DNA from: Bacteroidota bacterium
GTDB lineage: Bacteria > Bacteroidota > Rhodothermia > Rhodothermales > Bin80
Length of the DNA stretch: 64,000 nt
Direction of reading: 5' to 3'
Assembly: GCA_026709335.1 (NCBI GenBank)
Contig: JAPOTE010000061.1
Location: forward strand, 1-64,000
Shown here: in pieces, positions 35,193 to 44,592 of the stretch
Layout of the letters: the number at the start of each line of letters is the position of its first letter
Numbering within the stretch: the stretch's first letter is position 1
Made by a program: the position numbers and the translations under genes
Notes under the pieces: generated by a model
Told to the model about the DNA's origin: nothing
What the model saw: only the letters and a program-made list of their open reading frames with translations
Databases searched by the model: none

Positions 35193-37379
35193 TTATTGCA
35201 GGTCATACCGATCAAGGTTCATTACCTTTTCCCAGGCATCAGCAAACTTCTGTACAAATAGCTCATCAGCATCGTCAGAGGCAAATACCTCTGCAATAGC
35301 TCGAAGCTGTGAGTTTGAACCGAAGATCAGGTCAATGGATGAGCCGGTCCATTTGAGTTCACCAGATTCATGGTCTCGTCCTTCAAAGACCCCATGGGTA
35401 TCATCTGAAGATGCCCATACGGTGTTCATATCGAGCAAATTTATAAAGAAATCACGGGTAAGGTGTTCTGGTTTGTCTGTGAAGACTCCCAGATCGGAGG
35501 CATCAAAATTTGCCCCCAAAACACGCAAACCACCAACTAGCACCGTCATCTCAACCGCTGTTAAGGTTAACATATATGCCCGATCAATCAGGAGCTCTTC
35601 GGGAGACTTTGCTAAACCCGATCTTACATAGTTGCGAAATCCGTCGGCTACAGGTTCCAGTACGGCAAAGGAATCTACATCGGTTGTTGCCTGGGTTGCA
35701 TCCGTACGGCCAGGCAAGAACGCAACATGAATCTCATGACCAGAGCGTTTGGCAGCTTCCTCAACTGCGGCGCAGCCTCCCAGAACAATCACATCAGCGA
35801 GTGAGACAGTCTTGTTATATTCCAAACTGAAATTTGATCGGATGTCCTCCAGAGTATTCAGAATCCTGTTAAGTTCGGAAGGGTTATTGACCGTCCAGGT
35901 TCTCTGCGGATCCAATCGAAGGCGACCACCATTGGCACCACCGCGCTTATCCGTTCCCCTGAAGGTGGCCGCAGAAGCCCAGGCAGTTCGAGTCAATTCA
36001 GAAATCGAAAGATCGGATGTCAGAATAAGGCGTTTGAGAGCTTCAATATCTCGGGAATTGATCAATTCGTGATTCACCTCTGGCACGGGATCCTGCCAAA
36101 GTAGTGGCTCGTCGGGAACCAGGGGGCCAAGGTAGCGGCTGACCGGTCCCATATCTCGATGAGTGAGCTTGTACCACGCGCGTGCAAATGCATCGGAAAA
36201 CTCATCAGGGTTGGCATGAAATCGTTTTGAGATTGGAGCATACACCGGATCCATTCGAAGTGCCAGATCCGTTGTCAGCATCATTGGTGCATGCCGGATG
36301 GATGCATCATGTGCATCCGGTACGGTTCCATTCGCAGATGGATCGATGGGGGTCCACTGTTGTGCTCCCCCGGGGCTTTTGACCTGCTCCCACTCATATC
36401 TGAATAAATTCTCGAAAAAATTACTGTCCCAGGTAGCGGGTCTTGTCGTCCAGGCTCCCTCGAGTCCGCTCGTAATCGTGTGGCGCCCCCTACCATCTCC
36501 AAATTGATTCTTCCATCCTAGTCCCTGCTCCTCGATCGGGGCGCCTTCGGGTTCAGGCCCAACATATTCGCTATCCGGGGCGGCGCCATGTGCCTTGCCA
36601 AATGTGTGTCCACCGGCAATAAGAGCAACAGTCTCTTCGTCATTCATGGCCATACGGGCAAACGTTTCACGTATATCTATCGCAGCGGCCAAAGGATCTG
36701 GAGTGCCATTCGGTCCTTGGGGATTCACATAGATCAGCCCCATTTGAACTGCACCAAGTGGCTGCTCCAGGTGTCGATTGCCCGTATATCGTTCATCCCC
36801 TAACCAGGTAGTTTCTGATCCCCAGTAGATATCCTCCTCAGGTTCCCAGACATCTTCGCGGCCTCCTGCGAAGCCATAGGTTTGGAGCCCCATGGATTCA
36901 AGTGCGCAATTTCCGGTCAAAATCATCAGATCGGCCCAAGAAATTCTGCATCCGTACTTTTGCTTGATAGGCCAGAGAAGACGCCGTGCTTTATCAAGGT
37001 TCGCATTGTCCGGCCAGCTGTTCAGGGGAGCAAAACGAAGTGTTCCGCTGGATGCTCCTCCACGTCCGTCTCCTATGCGGTAGGTTCCTGCACTGTGCCA
37101 AGCCATACGAATGAAGAAAGGTCCATAATGGCCATAGTCGGCCGGCCACCAGTCCTGCGACTGGGTCATCAAAGTGTATATATCATTCTTCAGTTCGTTC
37201 AGATCCAATTTGCTGAATTCTTTGGCATAGTCAAAATCCTCTCCAAACGGGTTTAGCTGAGGAGGGTTTTGTGCAAGAATCTTCAGGTTTATCTGATTTG
37301 GCCACCAGTCCAGATTGGAGGTACCTTTTTTGATTATTGGGAGTTTGCCATTTACAGGGCAGCTAGCTTCTGCGCTCAT
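35193..37379 (-). CDS. katG: Catalase-peroxidase KatG
   Basis: The 728-residue protein is a full-length bifunctional catalase-peroxidase. The distal site is intact (Arg91, Trp94 and His95 in [11 protein letters not shown]). The covalent adduct residues match Trp94, Tyr217 ([11 protein letters not shown]) and Met243 (RMAMND), and the proximal haem ligand is His258 ([10 protein letters not shown]). It breaks down hydrogen peroxide in the cytoplasm using haem. It is a single gene between intergenic stretches of 212 and 582 bp. I see no obvious OxyR or Fur site upstream. Confidence 0.97.
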   Translation of the reverse strand: MSAEASCPVNGKLPIIKKGTSNLDWWPNQINLKILAQNPPQLNPFGEDFDYAKEFSKLDLNELKNDIYTLMTQSQDWWPADYGHYGPFFIRMAWHSAGTYRIGDGRGGASSGTLRFAPLNSWPDNANLDKARRLLWPIKQKYGCRISWADLMILTGNCALESMGLQTYGFAGGREDVWEPEEDIYWGSETTWLGDERYTGNRHLEQPLGAVQMGLIYVNPQGPNGTPDPLAAAIDIRETFARMAMNDEETVALIAGGHTFGKAHGAAPDSEYVGPEPEGAPIEEQGLGWKNQFGDGRGRHTITSGLEGAWTTRPATWDSNFFENLFRYEWEQVKSPGGAQQWTPIDPSANGTVPDAHDASIRHAPMMLTTDLALRMDPVYAPISKRFHANPDEFSDAFARAWYKLTHRDMGPVSRYLGPLVPDEPLLWQDPVPEVNHELINSRDIEALKRLILTSDLSISELTRTAWASAATFRGTDKRGGANGGRLRLDPQRTWTVNNPSELNRILNTLEDIRSNFSLEYNKTVSLADVIVLGGCAAVEEAAKRSGHEIHVAFLPGRTDATQATTDVDSFAVLEPVADGFRNYVRSGLAKSPEELLIDRAYMLTLTAVEMTVLVGGLRVLGANFDASDLGVFTDKPEHLTRDFFINLLDMNTVWASSDDTHGVFEGRDHESGELKWTGSSIDLIFGSNSQLRAIAEVFASDDADELFVQKFADAWEKVMNLDRYDLQ

Positions 37380-37961
37380 AGGAATCGTGAATTAGTTGAT
37401 GATCGGCTGTCAATTAGAGGAGAGAAGTCTGCAAATTTATTACAGGCCTCGAGGAACGAAAAGCATGAATCAAATACGGTGATGATCCTCAGTATAATAA
37501 CGAAAATTTCAGTTCATCCAGCGAGTAAAGAGAGTCACTTGGGTGGAGCGTAGCAATCCGGCCTGTTGCTCCTTATAACACATCCCCATTCCCTCATTCC
37601 ACTGGTACTATTCTGCGGAAAGTTGTAATAATTCCGGGAAGGTTTGTTCGCCCTATGCAAGTGCTCAACCTTGTAGTTCAATTCACAACAAGGTTCGCCC
37701 CGAGGGCGGTGTAGAATTTGTAAATTTCGACCTCCTTCAAACCTGTCAAGTCAAAGGGGGCTTCCTGATGGACATTCCATTCAAAAAGGCGTTTCTGCAT
37801 AGTATTGATCATGCAAATACACACCGCAAGATGGGACAGATCGCGTTAAATTTAGATTGCAGGCAAAAAACGAGAGTATTAATCAGTTTTGTTAGTGTCT
37901 CTGACAAGATTGGCAACTTCAATTGTCGTAACTTTAGGGTTCAACAACACAACAATCCACC
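37380..37961. other. Intergenic region upstream of katG and the metalloprotease gene
   Basis: About 580 bp hold the divergent promoters of katG (minus) and the metalloprotease (plus). A small plus-strand open frame at 37768-37965 has random-looking composition and overlaps the next start. An 8-bp inverted repeat (AACCTTGT at 37667-37674, ACAAGGTT at 37688-37695) is the only visible structure. Confidence 0.45.
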
Positions 37962-40439
37962 ATGAAATTGTTTGGTAGCGTAGTTATTCTCTCATTTGCA
38001 GTGATTATGATCACTGGCTGTGCCTCCACTCGTCAATCTGCACCGGTCACTATCGATCAGCAGGAAGAATCGGAGGATCAAAAGAAGGAAAGTTCAACAA
38101 AATACAGTGATGTAATTACTGAGGATGCTGTAACAGACGAGGGACTGTTCAAGGTGCATCAGATCGAAGACAAGTTGTTCTTCGAAATCCCGGATTCTCT
38201 CCTGGATGTAGAAATGCTTCTGGTTACACGTATAGCATCTACCATGAATAATATCGGTTACGGGGGAATGAAAACCAGCACCCAAGTGCTGCGCTGGCAA
38301 AAGCAATCTGACAAAATTATGCTACGTATTGTTTCCCATGAGAATGTTGCAGACGAAAGCCTTCCGATTTTCAAGGCGATACGCAATTCAAATTTTGAGC
38401 CAATTCTGCAAGCATTTGAGATTGAGACGCTGAATGATGATTCAACAGCGCATGTGATTGAGGTCACCGATCTTTTCACTTCGGATGTGCCATCGCTTGG
38501 ACTGCCATCATTTCGGAGAGAGCAATTCCGTGTACGGCGTCTGGATTCGGGTCGAAGCTATATTTCTGTGGCAAACAGCTATCCTTTGAACATTGAGGTC
38601 AAACACGTACTGAGTTATGAGGCGTCAGAGCCACCATCGAATTCTGCTGCGGGAACGATTTCAGTTGAAATGAATCAGTCAATGATTTTGCTGCCGGAGA
38701 ATCCGATGCAACCAAGGCTCTGTGATCAACGTGTTGGATTTTTCAGTGTAACCATGATTGATTATGGCCGGGATGCGCAGAAGGCCGAGGAGAGATGCTA
38801 TATCACGCGCTGGCGACTTGAACCCAAGGACCCTGAGGCATACGCGCGTGGTGAATTGAGCGAGCCTGTTAAGCCAATTGTTTACTACATAGATCCTGCT
38901 ACTCCCATGAAGTGGAGGCCGTATCTGAAAGAGGGGGTGGAAGATTGGAATCGGGCCTTTGAGGCTGCGGGGTTCAAGAATGCGATTATGGCAAAAGATC
39001 CTCCTACGAAGGAAGAAGATCCAGAGTTTAGCCCGGAAGATGTACGCTATTCAGTGATTCGCTATTTCTCTTCGGATATACAGAATGCGTTTGGCCCACA
39101 TGTTCATGATCCACGTACAGGTGAAATTCTGGAAAGCGATATTGGGTGGTACCACAACGTCATGAATCTCCTTCGCAATTGGTTCTTTGTACAGACCGCC
39201 GCTGTCAACCCGGATGCTCGTTCAGTCAAATTTAGAGATGAAGTGATGGGGAGATTGATTCGTTTTGTATCCGCACATGAAGTGGGGCATACGATTGGGT
39301 TACCGCATAACTGGGGATCAAGTGCAGCTTATCCTGTGGATTCTCTTCGTTCGCGTTCATTCACCGATGTTCATGGCACAGCGCCCTCAATTATGGACTA
39401 TGCTCGATTTAACTATGTTGCGCAACCGGGGGATGGAGTGGTGAATCTGATGCCTGATGTCTCGGTTTATGATAATTGGTCAGTCAAGTGGGGATACACC
39501 GTATTTCCTGATGCAACATCACCAGATGAAGAGCGCGAAACCCTGAATGCATGGGTTATTGAGCGTGCAGGGGATCCCCTTTATTTCTATGGACGTCAGG
39601 GCCCACGTGTGGACCCGCGTTCTCAGAATGAAGATCTGGGGAATGATGCGGTTAAGGCCAGCGATTATGGTATTGCAAACCTAAAAGTAATCTTGAATGA
39701 GCTTATTGACTGGACGGCGGAAGATGCCAAGGATTACGGGGATCTGAACGAACTCTATGGGCAGATTGCAACTCAATGGAATCGCTATATCGGTCATGTA
39801 GCCGCAAATGTGGGTGGGCATTACGAGAACTTCAAGACCTATGATCAGGATGGTGTGGTATATACGCCGGTACCTGCTCAGATGCAGCGAAGTGCGATGG
39901 ATTGGTTTGCGAGAGAAGTATTTGAATCGCCTACCTGGATGCTGAATCAGGATATCCTACGTCGTATTGAGGGAGCCGGGGCGCTGGATCGTATTCGACG
40001 TTACCAGGTCGGTGCAGTGAATACACTTCTGAGTCCAATCCGAATTGGGCGTCTCATGGAAACCGAGGCATTAGCCAATGGAGCTGAGGTGTATACGTTT
40101 TCGGAACTCCTGGAGGATTTAAGAGACGGAATTTGGACGGAATTGCCAAGGGCCTCGGAGATTGACCCCTTCCGACGCAATCTCCAGAGAGGGTATTTGG
40201 AGAGGCTTGAATATTTGATGACTGAAGAGCCTCCTGCTCTCCCACCCTTCTTTGTCAGCTTTGGCATGGCACCCGTGGATGTGAGTCAGTCCGATATTCG
40301 CGCGCACGTTCGTGGTGAACTTAGGTCATTGAAAACGGCGGTTGACCAAGCCGCCAGGCGGACGGGTCATCATATAACTCGACTACATCTGGAAGACGTT
40401 AGTGTGCGAATTGAGGATATTTTGGACGGTGAGAACTAG
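37962..40439 (+). CDS. Zinc metalloprotease lipoprotein (DUF5117/DUF5118/DUF4953-like)
   Basis: The 825-residue protein starts with a lipoprotein signal (VIMITGC). It carries a metzincin-type zinc site: HEVGHTIGLPH with His439, Glu440, His443 and His449, and a downstream Met-turn-like SIMDYAR near residue 477. The region before it, with MKWRPYLKEGVEDWNRAFE, is typical of the Bacteroidota family annotated as zinc-dependent metalloprotease with DUF5117 and DUF4953 domains. It should be anchored to an envelope membrane and degrade proteins outside the cytoplasm. Both ends look complete. Confidence 0.85.
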   Translation: MKLFGSVVILSFAVIMITGCASTRQSAPVTIDQQEESEDQKKESSTKYSDVITEDAVTDEGLFKVHQIEDKLFFEIPDSLLDVEMLLVTRIASTMNNIGYGGMKTSTQVLRWQKQSDKIMLRIVSHENVADESLPIFKAIRNSNFEPILQAFEIETLNDDSTAHVIEVTDLFTSDVPSLGLPSFRREQFRVRRLDSGRSYISVANSYPLNIEVKHVLSYEASEPPSNSAAGTISVEMNQSMILLPENPMQPRLCDQRVGFFSVTMIDYGRDAQKAEERCYITRWRLEPKDPEAYARGELSEPVKPIVYYIDPATPMKWRPYLKEGVEDWNRAFEAAGFKNAIMAKDPPTKEEDPEFSPEDVRYSVIRYFSSDIQNAFGPHVHDPRTGEILESDIGWYHNVMNLLRNWFFVQTAAVNPDARSVKFRDEVMGRLIRFVSAHEVGHTIGLPHNWGSSAAYPVDSLRSRSFTDVHGTAPSIMDYARFNYVAQPGDGVVNLMPDVSVYDNWSVKWGYTVFPDATSPDEERETLNAWVIERAGDPLYFYGRQGPRVDPRSQNEDLGNDAVKASDYGIANLKVILNELIDWTAEDAKDYGDLNELYGQIATQWNRYIGHVAANVGGHYENFKTYDQDGVVYTPVPAQMQRSAMDWFAREVFESPTWMLNQDILRRIEGAGALDRIRRYQVGAVNTLLSPIRIGRLMETEALANGAEVYTFSELLEDLRDGIWTELPRASEIDPFRRNLQRGYLERLEYLMTEEPPALPPFFVSFGMAPVDVSQSDIRAHVRGELRSLKTAVDQAARRTGHHITRLHLEDVSVRIEDILDGEN

Positions 40440-40559
40440 CATCATATTTGATGCTATCTGTATTCAACATGAAGGATGGGAGTACTGATTGATTCAGACC
40501 CGTTCGACGAAGATTCATGCGCCGCACATTGATATTTACTGGCCGTAAAAAGCTACGGG

Positions 40560-40588
40560 ATAGTTCCCAGCTAAAATCTGGAAACTAT
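40560..40588 (-). terminator. Hairpin downstream of the 40.6-kb coiled-coil gene
   Basis: An 11-bp stem (ATAGTTCCCAG with CTGGAAACTAT, one mismatch, 7-nt loop) lies 41 bp downstream of the minus-strand gene's stop. A second small hairpin (TAGCATCA/TGATGCTA, 40437-40456) covers the stop codon of the metalloprotease gene on the other strand. Neither has a long T-run, so both are weak terminator candidates. Confidence 0.45.
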
Positions 40589-40628
40589 TGAGGAGAGGTA
40601 GCCATCATGAATGATGTAATCCTCGTGC

Positions 40629-40922
40629 TTATGCAAAGAATTCAGCAGCGATGATGAGTGCTCCAATTGCAGCGATAGTCCCGACAATCCAGCGAAGTTG
40701 ACGCAACTGGGAGGCTTTATCGTGCACGCGATTTTCTGCATTTTCCGTGCGTAACTCTGCGAATCCTGTTTGCATTTCTCCGCGTAACTCTGCAACCTGG
40801 CTGACAACGAATTCTTTGGTTGCAACCTTCTCAAGGGCATCGTCTACGGCAGTCATGATCGCTTCTTCCCATTCAATTCCACCGGAGTTCAGTTTGCGGG
40901 CAATTGTAATCGTATCTGACAT
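40629..40922 (-). CDS. Small coiled-coil protein with C-terminal membrane helix
   Basis: I choose the ATG at 40922, giving 97 residues; an in-frame reading up to 41000 adds 26 residues of poor composition. The protein has a helical soluble part with a coiled-coil segment (about 35-65, AELRGEMQTGFAELRTENAE) and a C-terminal membrane helix (about 78-95, WIVGTIAAIGALIIAAEF). This tail-anchored layout resembles DUF1640-type proteins. It is one of three similar orphan genes in the window and has no neighbour that suggests a role. Confidence 0.6.
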   Translation of the reverse strand: MSDTITIARKLNSGGIEWEEAIMTAVDDALEKVATKEFVVSQVAELRGEMQTGFAELRTENAENRVHDKASQLRQLRWIVGTIAAIGALIIAAEFFA

Positions 40923-41275
40923 GATTGGTAAGGTTTGAGGTGAATTCATGTGATACAAGCACGTACCAAAGCAGGTTCCTGAAATTGTAATATGCTTCAA
41001 TGCTATACTTGGAACTCTCTTAAATTTTAGAATCAGAACATCGTATCAAAACTGGATGGAATAATTTTACCACTTGAGCACAGTCATGCCATTTATTACA
41101 CAGAGCGAATAGAGTGTATCCTCCATATATCGTCATACGAATACGAGGGCCGTTAGTGGGGAACGCTGAAACCATCACGAAGATATCATAAAAAATCAGA
41201 ATTTTCGAAAGCGCTTACAATCGAACCAATTGAATTCTATGCGTTAATGCGCGAATCACTAACTACTTTGATTCA

Positions 41276-41575
41276 ATGATTCTCAAAAAGATCAGCCCAA
41301 AAGGGCGCTCAATACGGGTAACCTTTGAAGTTCCTCTGGAGTATGCTGCACATGCTGTCAGCGTTGTTGGCGACTTTAATAACTGGGATACAGAAGAGCA
41401 TCCAATGACGCGTAATATCCGCAAAGGGGTTTGGACGAAATCAGTCTCTTTCAAGCCAGGTACCAGCGTGGAATTCCGCTATTTTATTGATGGACATAAA
41501 TGGCACAACGAGCCACATGCCGACGCACAAGCACCAAATCCACACTATTCGGAAAATAGCGTGCTAACGCTTTAG
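41276..41575 (+). CDS. Stand-alone CBM48/isoamylase-N-type domain protein
   Basis: The 99-residue protein is only the E-set domain found in glycogen-branching enzymes and AMPK beta: VTFEVPLEYAAHAVSVVGDFNNWD, the signature VGDFNNW, then WTKSVSFKPGTSVEFRYFIDG. These domains bind glycogen-like glucans. No catalytic glycosidase or kinase lies nearby, so it may act as an adaptor or regulator. The stop overlaps the convergent spmB stop by four bases. It is complete for the domain, with no signal peptide, so it is cytoplasmic. Confidence 0.85.
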   Translation: MILKKISPKGRSIRVTFEVPLEYAAHAVSVVGDFNNWDTEEHPMTRNIRKGVWTKSVSFKPGTSVEFRYFIDGHKWHNEPHADAQAPNPHYSENSVLTL

Positions 41576-42114
41576 CCAAAGAGGAACAGAACGACATAAA
41601 CCGCCGCAAACATTGCGAAAATATCCGCAATGAGCCCGGCAGGGACGGCGTGCCGTGTCTTTCGAATGTTGATGGCCCCAAAGTAAACCGCAATCACGTA
41701 GAACGTGGTTTCGGTGGAGCCAAACATTGTGGCCGCCATTTTGACGAAGATGGAATCTTCGCCAAACTGGTTGATCATGTCAAGAATGATTCCGACGGAT
41801 CCCGATCCCGTGAGCGGACGCACGATCCCCATGGGGATCACTTCGGCGGGAATGCCGATCAATCCGACTACAGGTCGGAGAAGGTCGGTCAGAAAATCCA
41901 TTGCACCGCTTGCACGAAACATTCCAATCGCAAACAGGATTGCGATTACGTAAGGGATGATCATCACGGCTACATGGAAACCCTCTTTGGCTCCGTCAAC
42001 AAAGACTTCATAGATCCTGACCTTACGGATCATGCCATAAAGTGGGAAACCTACCAGGATGGCAGGCAGGACCAGAGCAGATGCGTAATCCAGAAATATT
42101 TGCAAAATATTCAT
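41572..42114 (-). CDS. spmB: Spore maturation protein B family membrane protein (SpmB-like)
   Basis: The 180-residue protein has four to five membrane helices and the nucleoside-recognition/Gate domain motifs of SpmB, including GIVRPLTGSGSVGIILDM and MFGSTETTFYVIAVYFGA. In Bacillus it acts in spore cortex dehydration, but non-sporulating Bacteroidota also carry spmAB, and its role there is unknown. It follows spmA with an ATGA overlap (42111-42114). The length is normal. Confidence 0.9.
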   Translation of the reverse strand: MNILQIFLDYASALVLPAILVGFPLYGMIRKVRIYEVFVDGAKEGFHVAVMIIPYVIAILFAIGMFRASGAMDFLTDLLRPVVGLIGIPAEVIPMGIVRPLTGSGSVGIILDMINQFGEDSIFVKMAATMFGSTETTFYVIAVYFGAINIRKTRHAVPAGLIADIFAMFAAVYVVLFLFG

Positions 42115-43055
42115 GAGTTCACCTCGCGGTAGCGTTTGAGTCGGCCGAGAAGCTTGACGGCAGTTATGCCCACTGTCAGAGAAAGAACGGTCGTAATCAG
42201 AATGGAAAAGAATAGCTGGTTGATTTGTAGCCCCATGATGGCAACGAGTGTGACAGGGGGCATAATCTGTACGCTGGCAGTATTCATGGCAAGCAACATA
42301 ACCATTGGATCAGTGGCGGTATCCTCGGTTTTATTCAAGGTTTGAAGCTCTTGCATCGCCTTAATGCCTAGTGGGGTAGCTGCATTGCCCATCCCTAACA
42401 TATTCGCCGACAGGTTTAATACAATCAGGCCCAGTGCAGGGTGGTCCTTTGGAACTTTTGGAAAAAGTGGTCGGATCAACGGCTGCGTAAATCGAACCAG
42501 AGCCTGCAGCATGCCGGAAGCTTCTGCGATCTTCAAGAGCCCCATCCAGAGTCCCAGCCCACCAATCAGCCCCAGAGCAAGTGTGACTGCCGTTTCTGCA
42601 AAATCAAGGGCAGCCGCCGCAATCGCATTCATCTTGATCCAGCGAACAGGCCTAAATGTGATGGTTGTTTGCCAATTGGAACTGATAGGAGTTCCCCGCA
42701 CAGTACCCCGGCAATCATCCTGGCCGGTTTGATCACAGATGGTATGTAAAGGCTCAGGGAGTGAGGCTCCCTCTGCAAACCGAAGTTCTTGCCCCGCAGA
42801 AGTTTGCAGGAATACGCCAGGCCAAGTATTCCCCGTGATCAAGCTGTCTCCATAATGGGACATAAGATCTCTGTTCAGAATCTGCACATCTACCGGTTGC
42901 CGGAGGGCGTCAGCGCTATAGTTTTCACCAAAGATGACCGTCACAGGGAGGGGTTTGCCGTTACGGTAGGTGTCTTGTATAAAATCACTAAGATCGCTTA
43001 CAAGCGCGAAAACAAGACTCAATACAATTAACCCACCCCAGATGTAGTTTAACAT
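42111..43055 (-). CDS. spmA: Spore maturation protein A family membrane protein (SpmA-like) with an extra loop domain
   Basis: The 314-residue product is about 110 residues longer than typical SpmA. The first membrane helix (LNYIWGGLIVLSLVFAL) is followed by an extra soluble segment (about 30-140, with two Cys in CDQTGQDDC). After it comes the conserved Gate region: FAETAVTLALGLIGGLGLW, NLSANMLGMGNAATPLG and a last membrane helix. The extra segment is probably extracytoplasmic. It is co-transcribed with spmB. Confidence 0.88.
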   Translation of the reverse strand: MLNYIWGGLIVLSLVFALVSDLSDFIQDTYRNGKPLPVTVIFGENYSADALRQPVDVQILNRDLMSHYGDSLITGNTWPGVFLQTSAGQELRFAEGASLPEPLHTICDQTGQDDCRGTVRGTPISSNWQTTITFRPVRWIKMNAIAAAALDFAETAVTLALGLIGGLGLWMGLLKIAEASGMLQALVRFTQPLIRPLFPKVPKDHPALGLIVLNLSANMLGMGNAATPLGIKAMQELQTLNKTEDTATDPMVMLLAMNTASVQIMPPVTLVAIMGLQINQLFFSILITTVLSLTVGITAVKLLGRLKRYREVNS

Positions 43056-43060
43056 GTGAG

Positions 43061-43450
43061 TCAGGGAGTGATGGATGGACGGGGAGTTTCCTCGATCGGA
43101 GAGGTTAATGAAATTGTATCCATATTATCTACGGTAAGAAGTTCATTTGGGCCAAGGAGGTCAGCGCGTTGGAGTAGCCATGCAGTTACGTTCAGGTAGT
43201 CTTCATCCGAGAGGATACCTCCTGCATTATAGGGCATTTGCTGTTTGTTGTAGAGATACAGGCGCACGGCCGTGAGGCGCGATGCTAGAACTGCAGGAAT
43301 TAATCGGGGGCCTGTCCCCGGTGCTTCATGGCAGCTTTGACAGTAGGTGATGTAGACTGCATGACCAAGTTCCTGTTGTACCTCCGGAGCTTGACTTGAG
43401 CAGGCAGATGCGACAAATATTCCAGAACCAATCCAGAGTGCCATGCGCAT
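43061..43450 (-). CDS. Small c-type cytochrome lipoprotein, probable electron acceptor of the sulfite-oxidase-like enzyme
   Basis: The start is the ATG overlapping the preceding stop (TGATG), giving 129 residues; a TTG one codon earlier is also possible. A lipobox-like ASAC near residue 18 suggests lipid anchoring. The haem motif is CQSCH, the distal ligand probably the Met of QQMPYN, and the fold is that of a single-haem class I cytochrome. It is directly downstream of the molybdenum enzyme, matching the sorA-sorB arrangement in which the cytochrome takes electrons from sulfite oxidation. Confidence 0.85.
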   Translation of the reverse strand: MRMALWIGSGIFVASACSSQAPEVQQELGHAVYITYCQSCHEAPGTGPRLIPAVLASRLTAVRLYLYNKQQMPYNAGGILSDEDYLNVTAWLLQRADLLGPNELLTVDNMDTISLTSPIEETPRPSITP

Positions 43451-44592
43451 CAATTCAAAACTTGAATGGGGTGAGGCAGTTGCATATTGAATAGATAACC
43501 TTTTTCGTTGAAAGGGATCGTGGCAGGCTGTTCGGTTCCCAGCGAGTCAACTGCGCAAGTTGTGATGGTGTGATTTCCAAGAGTTGCATTCCAGTCAAGT
43601 TCAAACCGGGTCCAGCCATAGCGCATACGAGGTTCCAGTAGCTTTGCATCTTGCCAGGTACTCCCGCTATCCGGGCTCCACCGGACTCGGGTGATTGGCC
43701 CATTCGGCCCATATGCGTATCCATAGATACGATGAAATCCAGCTCCTAATGTGGCCGGCCAGGGCAAGGCCAGTGTGCTCTTGAGAGATTGTTTATTCGC
43801 AATCTTGCCAAGTGCTTGGCCCTCAGGAGGATAATCTTTTCCAATCAGCACATAGGAGGTCGTATTGTTGCGGCTCCAGATTTGCGTATCCGATACTTCA
43901 ATTCGTCCCAGCCACTTCACACTACTGCTACCCACCCATCCGGGCACTAACGCCCGAACCGGTGCGCCATGATCTTTGGGAAGCAGGGAGCCGTTCATTC
44001 TCAGTACGAGAAGTGTGTCGGGATCCATGGCCTTGATCATGGGGAGAGGCCTTCTAAATCCTCCCTCAGGAGCTCCTTCATCCATTCCGATCAGTTGGAC
44101 TGCAACTGCAGATTTCTGAACTCCTGCAGCCTGGAGAACCTCGACCAACGGGACACCGGTCCATTCGGCCATCCCGACTGCGCCGCGTGCCCACTGTGTC
44201 CCGGTCGCGATCTGTTCAAGCAGTTCTCCAAAGAAAGCGCGCTGGTTTCCTCCGCATTCCAGGTAGGAAAAAACGGTGCGACGAGGCATGGAGCGGAGAT
44301 CGTTATAGGATAAACTCAGAGGGCGTGCAATTGCATTTCCCTCCACAACGAGGCGATAACGGTCTGTGGGAATGTCAAGACTCACATCGTTATTGCGTAC
44401 AAAGAACTGATCCACAGGCGTCAGGAATCCCTCCTGATTTTCGAGTTTAGACTCCAGGTTTGCGGTGCCATGTTGGATGAAGGGAGCTGAGTTCTTGAAA
44501 TAGGGATCCGGCGTGCCCTGTGTATCGGAACATCCTGCAACAAGGCTGATGGCTCCTACAGTTTTTAAGAAATCTCGGCGATTATTTGACAT
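43450..44592 (-). CDS. Molybdopterin-dependent sulfite-oxidase-like enzyme with Tat signal
   Basis: Starting at ATG 44592 (11 bp inside the end of uvrC) gives 380 residues with a twin-arginine signal (NNRRDFLKTVGAISLVAGC). A longer reading adds 18 residues without purpose. The Mo-coordinating Cys is in YLECGGNQRAFF, and MKWLGRIEVSDT plus the C-terminal dimerisation domain (about 270-375, TRVRWSPDSG) match the sulfite oxidase family. It should oxidise sulfite, or a related substrate, in the periplasm and pass electrons to the cytochrome that follows. Confidence 0.88.
   Translation of the reverse strand: MSNNRRDFLKTVGAISLVAGCSDTQGTPDPYFKNSAPFIQHGTANLESKLENQEGFLTPVDQFFVRNNDVSLDIPTDRYRLVVEGNAIARPLSLSYNDLRSMPRRTVFSYLECGGNQRAFFGELLEQIATGTQWARGAVGMAEWTGVPLVEVLQAAGVQKSAVAVQLIGMDEGAPEGGFRRPLPMIKAMDPDTLLVLRMNGSLLPKDHGAPVRALVPGWVGSSSVKWLGRIEVSDTQIWSRNNTTSYVLIGKDYPPEGQALGKIANKQSLKSTLALPWPATLGAGFHRIYGYAYGPNGPITRVRWSPDSGSTWQDAKLLEPRMRYGWTRFELDWNATLGNHTITTCAVDSLGTEQPATIPFNEKGYLFNMQLPHPIQVLN

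Noticed and set aside
37667-37695. Possible tRNA T-arm or hairpin (AACCTTGT...ACAAGGTT)
   Set aside because: No other tRNA arms can be folded around it; only a short inverted repeat remains.
37768-37965. 65-residue open frame before the metalloprotease gene
   Set aside because: It overlaps the next start and lacks any pattern; probably leader sequence.
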